Both the position numbers and the translations under genes were made by a program. A stretch of DNA of 19,025 bases from Bacteroidales bacterium UBA1733 (lineage in GTDB: Bacteria; Bacteroidota; Bacteroidia; Bacteroidales; UBA3663): NCBI GenBank assembly GCA_002315795.1, contig DCIF01000144.1:1-19025 (forward strand). The letters run 5' to 3'. This document shows, in pieces, positions 1 through 7,552 of the stretch (positions are counted from its first letter, which is position 1; every line of letters starts with the position of its first letter). The notes under the pieces were generated by a model. That model worked only from the letters and a program-made list of their open reading frames with translations, had not been told where the DNA came from and did no database searches.

Positions 1-434
1 GATTGCCGCGCGAGAACGATCTGCTGAGCTTCATGGCCAGTACGGGTTTTATGTTGAGTCACGGAGAGATAGGTCTGGCAGATATGCACCATTTCGATGC
101 CTCAAAGTTCTGGTGGCAGAAACATGCTGAACTGTCACGCTTTGCCTTGCTCGATAACTATGAGCTCAGTACCGATGACCACTGGCTGGAAGGACATGTG
201 GAGTGGAACAGTCAGCGCATGCTGGTGAACCGCTTCTTTACACCGAAGGAAGATTGGCGCGAGTTCGTGCAGTTGCACGTTGTGAAAGTGCCACACCATA
301 AGGCGCACTGGGAGACTCAGTACGGCTGGGCGTTGTTTAAGAAACTGCGTGTAGGTGTGAGCCTTGGCTTTGATAACTTTGTCTATCGCGGTACGGCGGT
401 TTCGTTCTCTCTTGATCTAAACACGGCAAGATAA
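1..434 (+). CDS. C-terminal fragment of DUF5686-like outer-membrane protein (5' truncated)
   Basis: The reading frame is open from the window edge to a TAA at 432-434, so only the last ~143 residues are visible; the TTG at position 3 is almost certainly an internal Leu codon. The segment has alternating polar and hydrophobic strands rich in Trp, Phe, Tyr and His, such as YELSTDDHWLEGHVEW and FVYRGTAVSFSLDL, as expected for the last strands of an outer-membrane barrel. The order (LLDNYELSTD, then an LVNR turn, a WRE strand and a final strand before the stop) resembles my memory of the C-terminus of Bacteroidetes DUF5686 proteins, which usually have an N-terminal carboxypeptidase-like domain. 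That domain lies outside the window, so the family call rests on the tail alone. Only eight bases separate it from rarA, so the two may be cotranscribed. Another TonB-independent barrel family remains possible. Confidence 0.55.
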   Translation, partial: LPRENDLLSFMASTGFMLSHGEIGLADMHHFDASKFWWQKHAELSRFALLDNYELSTDDHWLEGHVEWNSQRMLVNRFFTPKEDWREFVQLHVVKVPHHKAHWETQYGWALFKKLRVGVSLGFDNFVYRGTAVSFSLDLNTAR

Positions 435-442
435 TATAACAG

Positions 443-1795
443 ATGCAACCTTTAGCAGAAAGAATGAGGCCAAAGAGCCTCGACGGATATATCGGACAGC
501 GACATTTGGTAGGACCGAATGCCGTGCTGCGTCGCATGATTGAGTCTCGCCGTATTGCGTCATTCATCCTGTGGGGTCCTCCTGGTGTGGGAAAGACGAC
601 ACTTGCCAAGATCATCGCACAGACGCTCGAACTGCCTTTCTATACGCTGAGTGCGGTGAGCAGTGGCGTGAAAGAGGTGCGTGAGGTCATAGAACGTGCG
701 AAGAAAGACCGTTTCTTTACGCCAGAAGCTTCTCCGATCCTGTTTATTGATGAGATTCATCGCTTCTCGAAGTCACAGCAGGATTCACTTCTCGATGCTG
801 TGGAGCGTGGCGTGGTGACGCTGATTGGAGCTACAACCGAGAATCCATCCTTTGAGGTGATCCGTCCGTTGCTGAGCCGTTGCCAGGTCTATACGCTGAA
901 ACCTCTGGATGAGGAAGATCTGCTCGGTCTGATGGAACGTGTGTTCAAGGAAGATCCGATCATTTCGCAGAAGAACGTCGTGGTAAAAGAGACGTCAGCG
1001 CTGCTACGTTATGCGGGTGGCGACTGTCGTAAGTTCCTTAATATCCTGGATCTTGTTGTCGGCGAATATGCAGACGATGACTTCGACTATGAGGAGGATG
1101 AGGAAGATGAGGATGAAAAGTCGGCCACTTCAGAGAAGCAGACCATTGAGGTCGATGACGCACTGGTGATCGAGAAACTGCAGGCCAATCCGATGGCATA
1201 CGACAAGGATGGCGAGATGCACTATGATCTGGTGTCGGCGATGATCAAGAGTATCAGAGGTTCAGATCCTGACGCTGCGGTCTATTACATGGCGCGCATG
1301 ATAGAAGGCGGCGAGGATCCGGCATTCATCGCACGTCGACTGGTCATTTCGGCCAGCGAAGATGTGGGTCTGGCCAATCCGAATGCGCTGCTTCTGGCAA
1401 ATGCTGCTTTTGATGCTGTGCAGAAGATCGGTTGGCCGGAAGGGAGAATTCCGCTGGCAGAAGCCTGCGTCTATCTGGCATCATCGCCTAAGAGCAATGC
1501 TTCGTATAATGCCATTAATTCGGCCATCCAGAAAGTGCGGGAGACCGGTAATCTGCCTGTGCCACTGCATCTGCGTAATGCACCGACTAAACTGATGGAG
1601 AAAGAAGGCTACGGGAAAGGGTATAAATATGCACATGACTATCCGGGACACTTCGCTTATCAGCAATATCTGCCAGACGAACTGGTCAAAGAGGGAGGAA
1701 TGCAGCAGTCTTTGTTCTATCACCCTCAGCCAAATGCGCAAGAAGACCGTATGAAGGCGCATCTTTCGTCCCTCTGGGGAGATAGATTCAAATAA
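443..1795 (+). CDS. rarA: Replication-associated recombination protein A (RarA/MgsA), AAA+ ATPase
   Basis: RarA is a cytoplasmic clamp-loader-like AAA+ ATPase that acts at stalled replication forks and single-strand gaps, with SSB as partner. The 450 residues show Walker A GPPGVGKTT (45-53), Walker B ILFIDEIHRF (99-108), a sensor-1 segment IGATTENPS (118-126) and an arginine-finger-like LLSRC (Arg136). The C-terminal tetramerisation region contains the family signature around SASEDVGLANP (303-313) and a conserved PGH near 401-403. The length is slightly above the usual 430-445 residues. The extra length is an acidic run at about 211-225 (DDDFDYEEDEEDEDE), between the lid region and the C-terminal domain. 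The ATG at 443 gives the standard N-terminus MQPLAERMRP, which starts directly with the family's conserved PLAERMRP motif. A TTAGCA/TGCTAA hairpin follows the stop. Confidence 0.96.
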   Translation: MQPLAERMRPKSLDGYIGQRHLVGPNAVLRRMIESRRIASFILWGPPGVGKTTLAKIIAQTLELPFYTLSAVSSGVKEVREVIERAKKDRFFTPEASPILFIDEIHRFSKSQQDSLLDAVERGVVTLIGATTENPSFEVIRPLLSRCQVYTLKPLDEEDLLGLMERVFKEDPIISQKNVVVKETSALLRYAGGDCRKFLNILDLVVGEYADDDFDYEEDEEDEDEKSATSEKQTIEVDDALVIEKLQANPMAYDKDGEMHYDLVSAMIKSIRGSDPDAAVYYMARMIEGGEDPAFIARRLVISASEDVGLANPNALLLANAAFDAVQKIGWPEGRIPLAEACVYLASSPKSNASYNAINSAIQKVRETGNLPVPLHLRNAPTKLMEKEGYGKGYKYAHDYPGHFAYQQYLPDELVKEGGMQQSLFYHPQPNAQEDRMKAHLSSLWGDRFK

Positions 1796-1799
1796 ATTG

Positions 1800-1833
1800 T
1801 TAGCAGATTTGGCTATTTGTGCTAAATTTTCTT
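1800..1833 (+). terminator. Possible weak intrinsic terminator after rarA
   Basis: TTAGCA (1800-1805) and TGCTAA (1820-1825) form a 6-bp stem with a 14-base loop, starting five bases after the rarA stop and followed by ATTTTCTTA. The stem is short and AT-rich, so this is a weak candidate. Its position and T-rich tail fit a terminator, and a fresh promoter follows before serC. Confidence 0.4.
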
Positions 1834-1869
1834 ATAATTATGGATTTTTTTAAGAATTTTGTAAATAAA

Positions 1870-1901
1870 TTTGTTTTGAATAAAAAAAGTATCTATCTTT
1901 G
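1870..1901 (+). promoter_or_regulatory. Bacteroidetes-type promoter of the serC-serA operon
   Basis: TTTG at 1870-1873, a 20-base spacer, then TATCTTTG at 1894-1901. This matches the known Bacteroidales housekeeping pattern (TTTG around -33 and TAnnTTTG around -7). Transcription would start near 1907-1909, leaving a leader of about 50 bases before the serC ATG at 1960. The rest of the 164-base gap (1796-1959) is AT-rich and shows no other structure apart from the possible rarA terminator. Confidence 0.75.
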
Positions 1902-1959
1902 TGCTCGCTTAATAGACGCTCCCCAATTAATGAACTAAAAAATCTTTTAATATAGAGTA

Positions 1960-3030
1960 ATGAAAAAGCATGTTTTCAATGCAGGACCATGCATCCTGCC
2001 ACAAGTGGCTCTCGACAATGCAATCGAGGCAATCAAGGATTTTAAAGGTACTGGCGTAAGCGTTCTTTGTATCTCTCACCGTACTAAGGAATGGGAAGCT
2101 ACAATGGAGGAGACCCGTCAGCTCTGGAAGGAATTGCTCAGCATTCCTGAGGATTATGAAGTGCTCTTCCTCGGTGGTGGTGCATCCCTCGAGTTCTTGA
2201 TGGTGCCAATGAACTTCCTTGAGAAAAAGGCTGCTTATCTCCAGACCGGCGTTTGGGCAAAGAAGGCTGCTAAGGAGGCTAAGGCTTTTGGCGAGGTAGT
2301 CGTTGTGGCTTCTTCAGAGGATAAGGTTTACAACTACATCCCAAAGAACTTTGAGGTTCCACAGGATGCAGACTATTTCCATATCACCAGCAACAATACC
2401 ATTTACGGTACTGAGATCAAGGAGGACAAGGAGTATGGCGTACCTGTAATTTGTGACATGTCTTCAGATATCCTTTCTCGTCCGGTAGATGTAAGCAAGT
2501 ATGAGATGATCTACTGCGGTGCTCAGAAGAACGCTGGCCCTGCTGGTGTTACTGTTGTCATCGTTAAGAAGTCTGCTCTTGGTAAGGTGAGCCGCACTAT
2601 CCCAACCATGCTCAACTACCAGACTCATATTGATGGCCAGTCTATGTTCAACACTCCTCCTGTATTCCCTATCCTCGTGATGAACGAGACTTTGAAGTGG
2701 CTGAAGGGCCTTGGTGGTGTTGAGGCTATCCAGAAGATCAACCAGAAGAAGGCTGAGATGCTCTATGCTGAAATCGATCGCAACTCAATGTTCGTCGGTA
2801 CTGTTTCTGATAAGGCTGACCGCTCAATGATGAACGTCTGCTTCGTAATGGCAGAGGGTAAGAAGGAACTTGAGGCTGAGTTCATGGAGTTCGCTAAGAG
2901 CAAGGGCATGATTGGTATCAAGGGTCACCGTTCAGTAGGCGGTTTCCGCGCTTCTATTTACAATGCATGTGAGGTTGAGGACGTTCAGGCTCTCATCGAC
3001 TGCATGCAGGAGTTTGAGAAAATGCACTAA
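1960..3030 (+). CDS. serC: Phosphoserine aminotransferase SerC
   Basis: SerC is a cytoplasmic PLP enzyme that converts 3-phosphohydroxypyruvate and glutamate to O-phosphoserine and 2-oxoglutarate, the second step of serine synthesis. It also acts in PLP synthesis in some bacteria. The 356 residues match the family's usual length. Visible hallmarks are the N-terminal FNAGPCILP (6-14), SHRTKEW (39-45), the GGGASLEF cofactor-phosphate region (72-79), DMSSD (166-170), the PLP-lysine segment [11 protein letters not shown] with Lys190, and the C-terminal [15 protein letters not shown] (322-336). Codon use is strongly biased to AAG, GCT, CGT and CTC, like serA and unlike rarA, which suggests high expression. 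serA follows after three bases, and a good promoter lies upstream. Confidence 0.97.
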   Translation: MKKHVFNAGPCILPQVALDNAIEAIKDFKGTGVSVLCISHRTKEWEATMEETRQLWKELLSIPEDYEVLFLGGGASLEFLMVPMNFLEKKAAYLQTGVWAKKAAKEAKAFGEVVVVASSEDKVYNYIPKNFEVPQDADYFHITSNNTIYGTEIKEDKEYGVPVICDMSSDILSRPVDVSKYEMIYCGAQKNAGPAGVTVVIVKKSALGKVSRTIPTMLNYQTHIDGQSMFNTPPVFPILVMNETLKWLKGLGGVEAIQKINQKKAEMLYAEIDRNSMFVGTVSDKADRSMMNVCFVMAEGKKELEAEFMEFAKSKGMIGIKGHRSVGGFRASIYNACEVEDVQALIDCMQEFEKMH

Positions 3031-3033
3031 AAA

Positions 3034-3954
3034 ATGAAAGTATTAATTGCAACAGAGAAGCCATTTGCAGCTGCCGCTGTAAAGGCTATGGAAGAGATTA
3101 TCACCGGCGCAGGTATCGAGGTGGTAAAGCTCGAGAAATATACAGAGAAGCAGCAGCTCCTCGAGGCAGTAGCTGATGTTGATGGTATCATCATCCGTTC
3201 AGATATTGTTGATGCAGCTGTTCTTGATGCAGCTAAGAACCTGAAGATCGTGGTTCGTGCCGGTGCAGGTTATGACAATATCGATCTTGCTGCTGCTACT
3301 GCTCATAATGTAGTAGCTATGAATACTCCTGGCCAGAATGCTAACGCAGTGGCTGAGCTTGTATTTGGCATGCTTTTGTTCCAGTGCCGCAACCAGTTCT
3401 CTGGTGCTGCTGGTACAGAGCTGAAGGACAAGACTCTTGGTCTTCATGCCTTCGGTAACGTAGCTCGTAACGTAGCTCGTGTAGCTCTTGGCTTCGGTAT
3501 GAAGGTCTATGCTTACGATCCATTCCTTACCAAGGAGCAGATCGAGAGCATGGCTGGCGTAACTGCTGTAGAGTCTATTCCAGAGCTTTATGCTGCTTGC
3601 CAGTATGTTTCGCTCCACTGTCCTGCCACCAAGGAGACAATCGGTAGCATCAACTACGATTTGCTCAAGACCATGCCTAAGGGTGCAACCCTGATCAATA
3701 CCGCTCGTAAGGAGGTTATTGATGAGGCTGGTGTTATGCAGCTTATGGACGAGCGCGCTGACTTCAAGTACATCGCTGACGTTAAGCCAGCTGCTGCTGA
3801 TCAGTTTGTTGAGAAGTTCGGTACCCGTGTGTTCTTCACTCCAAAGAAGAGTGGTGCACAGACTGCTGAGGCTAACTCAAACGCAGGTATTGCAGCTGCT
3901 AAGCAGTCATGTGGCTTCTTGAAGGACGGCATTGACCGTTTCCGTGTAAATTAA
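3034..3954 (+). CDS. serA: D-3-phosphoglycerate dehydrogenase, short Bacteroidetes type without ACT domain
   Basis: It should oxidise 3-phosphoglycerate to 3-phosphohydroxypyruvate with NAD, the entry step of serine synthesis; direct adjacency to serC supports this. The 306 residues contain only the substrate- and nucleotide-binding domains, with no ASB or ACT regulatory domains, so classical serine feedback through an ACT domain is not expected. Visible parts are VRAGAGYDNID (74-84), NTPGQNANAVAEL (97-109), a Rossmann loop, LHCPATKET (194-202) and INTARKEVID (221-230), which carries the active-site Arg225. Two positions are odd. The usual catalytic His in TPHxGG is Lys271 (TPKKSGAQTAEAN, 269-281), and the Glu normally following ALDV is absent (ADVKPAA). 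The nucleotide loop reads AFGNVA (139-144) rather than GxGxxG. I recall Bacteroides and Entamoeba enzymes sharing the Lys form, so this looks like a subfamily and not decay. Confidence 0.9.
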   Translation: MKVLIATEKPFAAAAVKAMEEIITGAGIEVVKLEKYTEKQQLLEAVADVDGIIIRSDIVDAAVLDAAKNLKIVVRAGAGYDNIDLAAATAHNVVAMNTPGQNANAVAELVFGMLLFQCRNQFSGAAGTELKDKTLGLHAFGNVARNVARVALGFGMKVYAYDPFLTKEQIESMAGVTAVESIPELYAACQYVSLHCPATKETIGSINYDLLKTMPKGATLINTARKEVIDEAGVMQLMDERADFKYIADVKPAAADQFVEKFGTRVFFTPKKSGAQTAEANSNAGIAAAKQSCGFLKDGIDRFRVN

Positions 3955-5480
3955 TGAAAAAAGGATTCAACGATTTTGATTCCTTCCTGAACGAGTGCCA
4001 AACTTATGTTTGGGAATGGTATATCCCGGAGCAAAAAGTACGCTTCGGGATACCTTCGTTGAATAGCCTATGGATTGATGACCGTTCGATGAATATCAAG
4101 TTGGATACCATGCTTGAGCGTGTGCATCCTGATGATATTCAGAAAGTTCTGGTGCGACATACTTCGCCTTTATATCGCTCGGACAAGATGTTTGAGGTCG
4201 ATCTCCGCCTCAATGTAGCAGCTGAGCTCATGCCAGATGGAAAAAATCCTTCAGGGAAGTACGAATGGTATGGCTTCAGAGGCAAGACCGTCACTCGCGA
4301 TAAGCTGGGACGTCCCACTTACGTGCGTGGTGTAGCCATCAATCTGGACGAGCGATACAGAGCACAGCGTAAGCTGATCAGTCAGAAAGAGCACCAGTTG
4401 CAGAGTGCCCGGCAGAAGACCGACTACTGTACTGGCGTCATGCAGGAGATGGAATCTTTTCTCCGATCGCTGGCTGAGAGTGCCAATATGTTCATCGGGA
4501 AGAGTGATTCTTCCAATCAGGAAGACCGCTTGCTGTTAATGCAGGATCTGGCTAACCAGGCAGAACGTATCATCGAGCTTACAGATAAGTATCGTAAGTT
4601 TGTGGGAGATCAGGAGTTTGTCGAGGATCAGGAGATTCGTGTTCTCTCTCTCTGGGAGCACTTGGCCGAGCAACAGCAGATCTATTCGTTAAAAGGTCCG
4701 CAGCTGAAGATCTATTTCAGTAATCTCTATGATAACAGACAGATCTTTGTCAATGTCAAACTCTTTGATGTGTTGCTCGAGAACCTGGTGGCGACACAGT
4801 GGATGCAGACACATGGCGGCTGTGTGACTATCAGCTATGAGGTGTCGCCAGATGTGCAAACGTTCAAGCTCATTGTGCTGTGTAAACCCAACCTGGACAA
4901 GATTCATCTGTTGGAGCCAGCGACAGACATGATGGGTGTGAGTGTCTGCCGACTGCTGGTGAAGCGACTTTGTGGCAATATGTCGGTCAAGCGACTAGAT
5001 CATGGACAAGTACAGTATTTCATCACTCTGCCTTTCGATCCGCGACAGCTTACTTCGCTTGAAGAAGGAGGAGAAGAGAAAGCTGCTGATACAGTTCCGT
5101 CAGTTGACGAGGATGAGCTGGAGAGCCATTTGACCTTGCCACATGTGCTCATTGGCCTGACTGAAGATGCAGAACTGTATCAGAATCAGCATCTGTTTGA
5201 CGTATCGGTCTCTAATTCGACAGATACCATGCTTGACGCCTTCCAGACGCTTGACCCTGATATCGTATTCATCGATCATAATCTTCCTGGATCTATCTCG
5301 GTCCATGATCTGATCCGCCAGATGTCAACCTTGCATCCTGAGACTCCGATCATCGTGTCTTCAGATTATGCAGAGCGTTCGCTGCACAAGCAGGTACAGC
5401 AGCTTGGTGCCCGTTATCTGATTACCAATCCGCTTTCATTGAGAAAAGTGAATATGATGATCAAAAGATTTTTGAAATAA
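3954..5480 (+). CDS. PAS / histidine-kinase-like / receiver-like protein, probably catalytically degenerate
   Basis: This 508-residue protein is laid out like a hybrid sensor kinase. Residues ~15-135 look like a PAS_3-type sensor (WEWYIPE at 20-26, VHPDD at 57-61, YGFRGKTVTRDKLGRP at 106-121). A helical linker at ~135-160 leads to a DHp-like helical segment (~160-217). Residues ~225-362 are HATPase-like (LLENL at 274-278, a G2-like MMGVSVCRLLVKRLCG at 326-341). Residues ~396-508 are receiver-like, with VFIDHNLPG and Asp441. Key residues seem lost: no His in the DHp helix (MQEMESFLRSLAE at 163-175), no second N-box Asn, no DxGxG G1 box, no receiver acidic pair beyond TED (403-405), and Asn492 in place of the receiver Lys (TNP). 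Its ATG overlaps the serA stop by one base (TAATG), so it is translationally coupled to serine synthesis, but its codon use is less biased. No membrane segment is seen; it is probably cytoplasmic. Its function is unknown and a regulatory or scaffold role is inferred. Confidence 0.75.
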   Translation: MKKGFNDFDSFLNECQTYVWEWYIPEQKVRFGIPSLNSLWIDDRSMNIKLDTMLERVHPDDIQKVLVRHTSPLYRSDKMFEVDLRLNVAAELMPDGKNPSGKYEWYGFRGKTVTRDKLGRPTYVRGVAINLDERYRAQRKLISQKEHQLQSARQKTDYCTGVMQEMESFLRSLAESANMFIGKSDSSNQEDRLLLMQDLANQAERIIELTDKYRKFVGDQEFVEDQEIRVLSLWEHLAEQQQIYSLKGPQLKIYFSNLYDNRQIFVNVKLFDVLLENLVATQWMQTHGGCVTISYEVSPDVQTFKLIVLCKPNLDKIHLLEPATDMMGVSVCRLLVKRLCGNMSVKRLDHGQVQYFITLPFDPRQLTSLEEGGEEKAADTVPSVDEDELESHLTLPHVLIGLTEDAELYQNQHLFDVSVSNSTDTMLDAFQTLDPDIVFIDHNLPGSISVHDLIRQMSTLHPETPIIVSSDYAERSLHKQVQQLGARYLITNPLSLRKVNMMIKRFLK

Positions 5481-5487
5481 GTAGGTG

Positions 5488-5525
5488 ATCAAAATTATTT
5501 ATATATATTTTTCTACTATTTTGAT
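5488..5525 (+). terminator. Weak inverted repeat after the serC-serA-sensor operon
   Basis: ATCAAAAT (5488-5495) and ATTTTGAT (5518-5525) are perfect 8-base complements around a 22-base AT-rich loop, eight bases after the stop of the sensor-like gene. There is no GC-rich stem and no clean T tract after it, so a terminator role is only suggested by position. Confidence 0.2.
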
Positions 5526-5550
5526 GCAGATTTAAGTTTTTATCGAAGGC

Positions 5551-5568
5551 GCAATGTTACATTGTAAC
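5551..5568. promoter_or_regulatory. Two overlapping palindromes, candidate operator upstream of the DUF1015 gene
   Basis: The stretch 5551-5568 holds two interlocked perfect inverted repeats: CAATG-TTA-CATTG (5552-5564) and GTTACA-T-TGTAAC (5556-5568). Both lie in an otherwise AT-rich spacer, about 52 bases upstream of the -33 element of the next promoter. The size and symmetry fit a dimeric regulator site, but no regulator is identified and chance cannot be excluded. Confidence 0.3.
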
Positions 5569-5619
5569 TGAGATAAAGACATAAAGATGCGCAAAAGAGT
5601 GAAAAAGATATATAATGTT

Positions 5620-5651
5620 TTTGATTGCTGGGATAATATAAATTAATTTTG
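5620..5651 (+). promoter_or_regulatory. Bacteroidetes-type promoter of the DUF1015 gene
   Basis: TTTG at 5620-5623, a 20-base spacer, and TAATTTTG at 5644-5651 match the Bacteroidales consensus. Initiation would be near 5658, giving a leader of about 35 bases before the ATG at 5693. The DUF1015 gene can therefore be transcribed separately from serC-serA. Confidence 0.65.
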
Positions 5652-5692
5652 AACAACTACTTAATTATCCAATTTAAACATAGTTTTACGCC

Positions 5693-6940
5693 ATGGCAAA
5701 AGTAAGACCATTCAAGGGTTTGCGCCCTTCTCCGGAATTAGCACCTGTAGTTTCTTCACGTCCTTACGATGTGCTTTCTTCTCAGGAAGCATTTGATGAA
5801 TGTAAGGGTAACGAGAAGTCGCTCTATCATATTATCAAGCCAGAGATTAACTTCGATCCTATTGCTGACGAGCATGATCCTAAGGTTTACGATGCTGCTG
5901 TCGAGCAGTTCGCTAAGTTCAAGGACGCTGGCTGGCTGAAGCAGGATGAGAAGCCTGTCTATTATCTCTACAGCCAGACGATGCAGGGTCGCACTCAGTA
6001 TGGCCTTGTGGTTGCTGCGAATGTCGATGACTATCTCAATGGTGTCATTAAGAAGCATGAATTGACTCGCGCCGACAAGGAGGAGGATCGTATGAAGCAC
6101 GTGCGTTGTCTTTCGGCTAACATGGAACCTGTGTTCTTTGCATTCCCTGACAATGACATACTCGGTAAGGTTATCGCACAGACTGCTGCTAAACCAAGCA
6201 CAGAGAAGTTTACTTCTGCTGAGGGCTTTGGCCATGAGTTCTGGGTGATCGATGAGCCAGCGCTTATCGCTGAGATCACAGAAGCTTTTGCTGCTATTCC
6301 TTATCTCTATGTTGCCGATGGTCATCACCGTACAGCCGCTGCAGCACGTGTAGGTCAGGAGCGTGCACAGCAGAATCCAAACCACACAGGTAACGAGGAG
6401 TATAACTTCTTCCTGGCTGTATGTTTCCCTGCTTCGCAGCTTAAGATCATGGACTATAACCGCGTAGTGAAGGATCTCAATGGTCTGACCGACGAGCAGT
6501 TCCTCGCTAAGCTGGCTGAGAACTTTGACGTTGAGAAGAAGGGCGCTGACGAGTATCGTCCAAATGCTCTGCATAACTTCAGCCTCTATCTCAGTGGCGA
6601 GTGGTACAGTCTCACTGCTAAGGCTGGTACCTACGACGATAACGATCCTATTGGTGTGCTTGACGTAAGTGTGAGCAGCAATCTGATCCTCGATCAGATT
6701 CTCGGTATCAAGGATCTTCGTCGCGACAAGCGTATCGACTTCGTAGGTGGTCTGCGTGGCCTTGGCGAGTTGAAGCGTCGTGTTGATAGTGGCGAGATGC
6801 GCGTAGCATTGGCACTCTATCCTGTTTCTATGGATCAGCTGATGGCTATTGCAGACAGTGGTAACATTATGCCACCAAAGACTACCTGGTTCGAACCTAA
6901 GCTCCGCTCAGGCCTCGTAGTACACAGTCTTGAGGATTGA
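5693..6940 (+). CDS. DUF1015 family protein, linked to serine metabolism
   Basis: This 415-residue protein has all the marks I know for DUF1015. These are the N-terminal VRPFKGLRPSPELAPVVSS (4-22) with PYDV (24-27), the KHELTRADKEEDR block (121-133), the YVADGHHRTAAAARV box (206-220) and the C-terminal MPPKTTWFEPKLRSGLVVH (393-411). There is no signal peptide or membrane segment, so it is cytoplasmic. Biochemical function is not established to my knowledge. The family often sits beside serC and serA in Bacteroidetes, as nearly here. The DGHHR box (209-213) recalls the ParB/Srx fold of the free-serine kinase SerK and of SbnI, so a role in serine or phosphoserine chemistry is plausible but inferred. 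Codon use is biased like serC and serA, suggesting high expression. It has its own promoter, and a membrane-protein gene follows after one base. Confidence 0.88.
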   Translation: MAKVRPFKGLRPSPELAPVVSSRPYDVLSSQEAFDECKGNEKSLYHIIKPEINFDPIADEHDPKVYDAAVEQFAKFKDAGWLKQDEKPVYYLYSQTMQGRTQYGLVVAANVDDYLNGVIKKHELTRADKEEDRMKHVRCLSANMEPVFFAFPDNDILGKVIAQTAAKPSTEKFTSAEGFGHEFWVIDEPALIAEITEAFAAIPYLYVADGHHRTAAAARVGQERAQQNPNHTGNEEYNFFLAVCFPASQLKIMDYNRVVKDLNGLTDEQFLAKLAENFDVEKKGADEYRPNALHNFSLYLSGEWYSLTAKAGTYDDNDPIGVLDVSVSSNLILDQILGIKDLRRDKRIDFVGGLRGLGELKRRVDSGEMRVALALYPVSMDQLMAIADSGNIMPPKTTWFEPKLRSGLVVHSLED

Positions 6941-6941
6941 T

Positions 6942-7520
6942 ATGGATAAGGCAAAATATATTGTCAAATATCTGATTTCTCTGGTCACCCGACCAGAACA
7001 AACCTGGCTCTATCTGGCACAAGGAGAAGTCCCGGAGTCAAAACCGCAGCACATGCATACCAACTATTATCTGCCATTGCTCGGTTTTATGTCATTGTGG
7101 CTTTTCCTGGCTGCCGGAATGGGAGGCGAGGAGACGTTCAGCCTGCAGGAGGGAATGACCAGCATGGTGCCGGCTGCTGTGGCCTATTTCGTAGGCCCCT
7201 ATCTGGCGATGTTCCTGCTGCGTGAGTTGTTGGCGACTTCCTACTTTAAGTTGAAACAACCTGATAATGACCGGTTGCAGCTTTACGTCTTTTATAGCAC
7301 CAGTTATCTGATGCTGGTAGAGATGGCTGCATCGTTGTTGCCAACGATTGCTTTTGTCCGACTGGCAGCTTACTATCTCATTTATATCACCTGGACAGGT
7401 GCATCGACCATGATCCGCGTGGAGGAACATCGCCGCTGGATCTTTGGCTTCTTCGCTTTCCTCGTGATTTATTTCTCACCGTCTGTCGTTATCCGTATTC
7501 TGCAGTTCATGCAGCATTGA
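6942..7520 (+). CDS. Yip1-like integral membrane protein
   Basis: The 192-residue product starts MDKAKYIVKYL at the ATG one base after the DUF1015 stop. A TTG at 6930 would extend it into the upstream gene and is less likely. A short cytosolic-looking N-terminus contains PEQTWLYLAQGE. It is followed by about five hydrophobic helices, beginning near LPLLGFMSLWLFLAAG, VAYFVGPYLAMFLL, FYSTSYLMLVEMAAS, LAAYYLIYITWTGA and WIFGFFAFLVIYF. The P-(E/S)-xTW segment before the first helix and this helix layout resemble bacterial YIP1-family proteins. Their molecular role is not settled; membrane trafficking or stress adaptation has been proposed for some members. The gene is coupled to DUF1015 upstream and lies 32 bases before smpB. 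Confidence 0.65.
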   Translation: MDKAKYIVKYLISLVTRPEQTWLYLAQGEVPESKPQHMHTNYYLPLLGFMSLWLFLAAGMGGEETFSLQEGMTSMVPAAVAYFVGPYLAMFLLRELLATSYFKLKQPDNDRLQLYVFYSTSYLMLVEMAASLLPTIAFVRLAAYYLIYITWTGASTMIRVEEHRRWIFGFFAFLVIYFSPSVVIRILQFMQH

Positions 7521-7552
7521 TGACGGCGGTATGATTAACGATTCTTTTTTGA

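Noticed and set aside
5756..6574. 272-codon open frame on the minus strand opposite the DUF1015 gene
   Set aside because: It lies wholly inside a clearly coding gene with biased codon use, has no recognisable domain, and looks like a low-complexity Leu/Ser/Ile-rich shadow.
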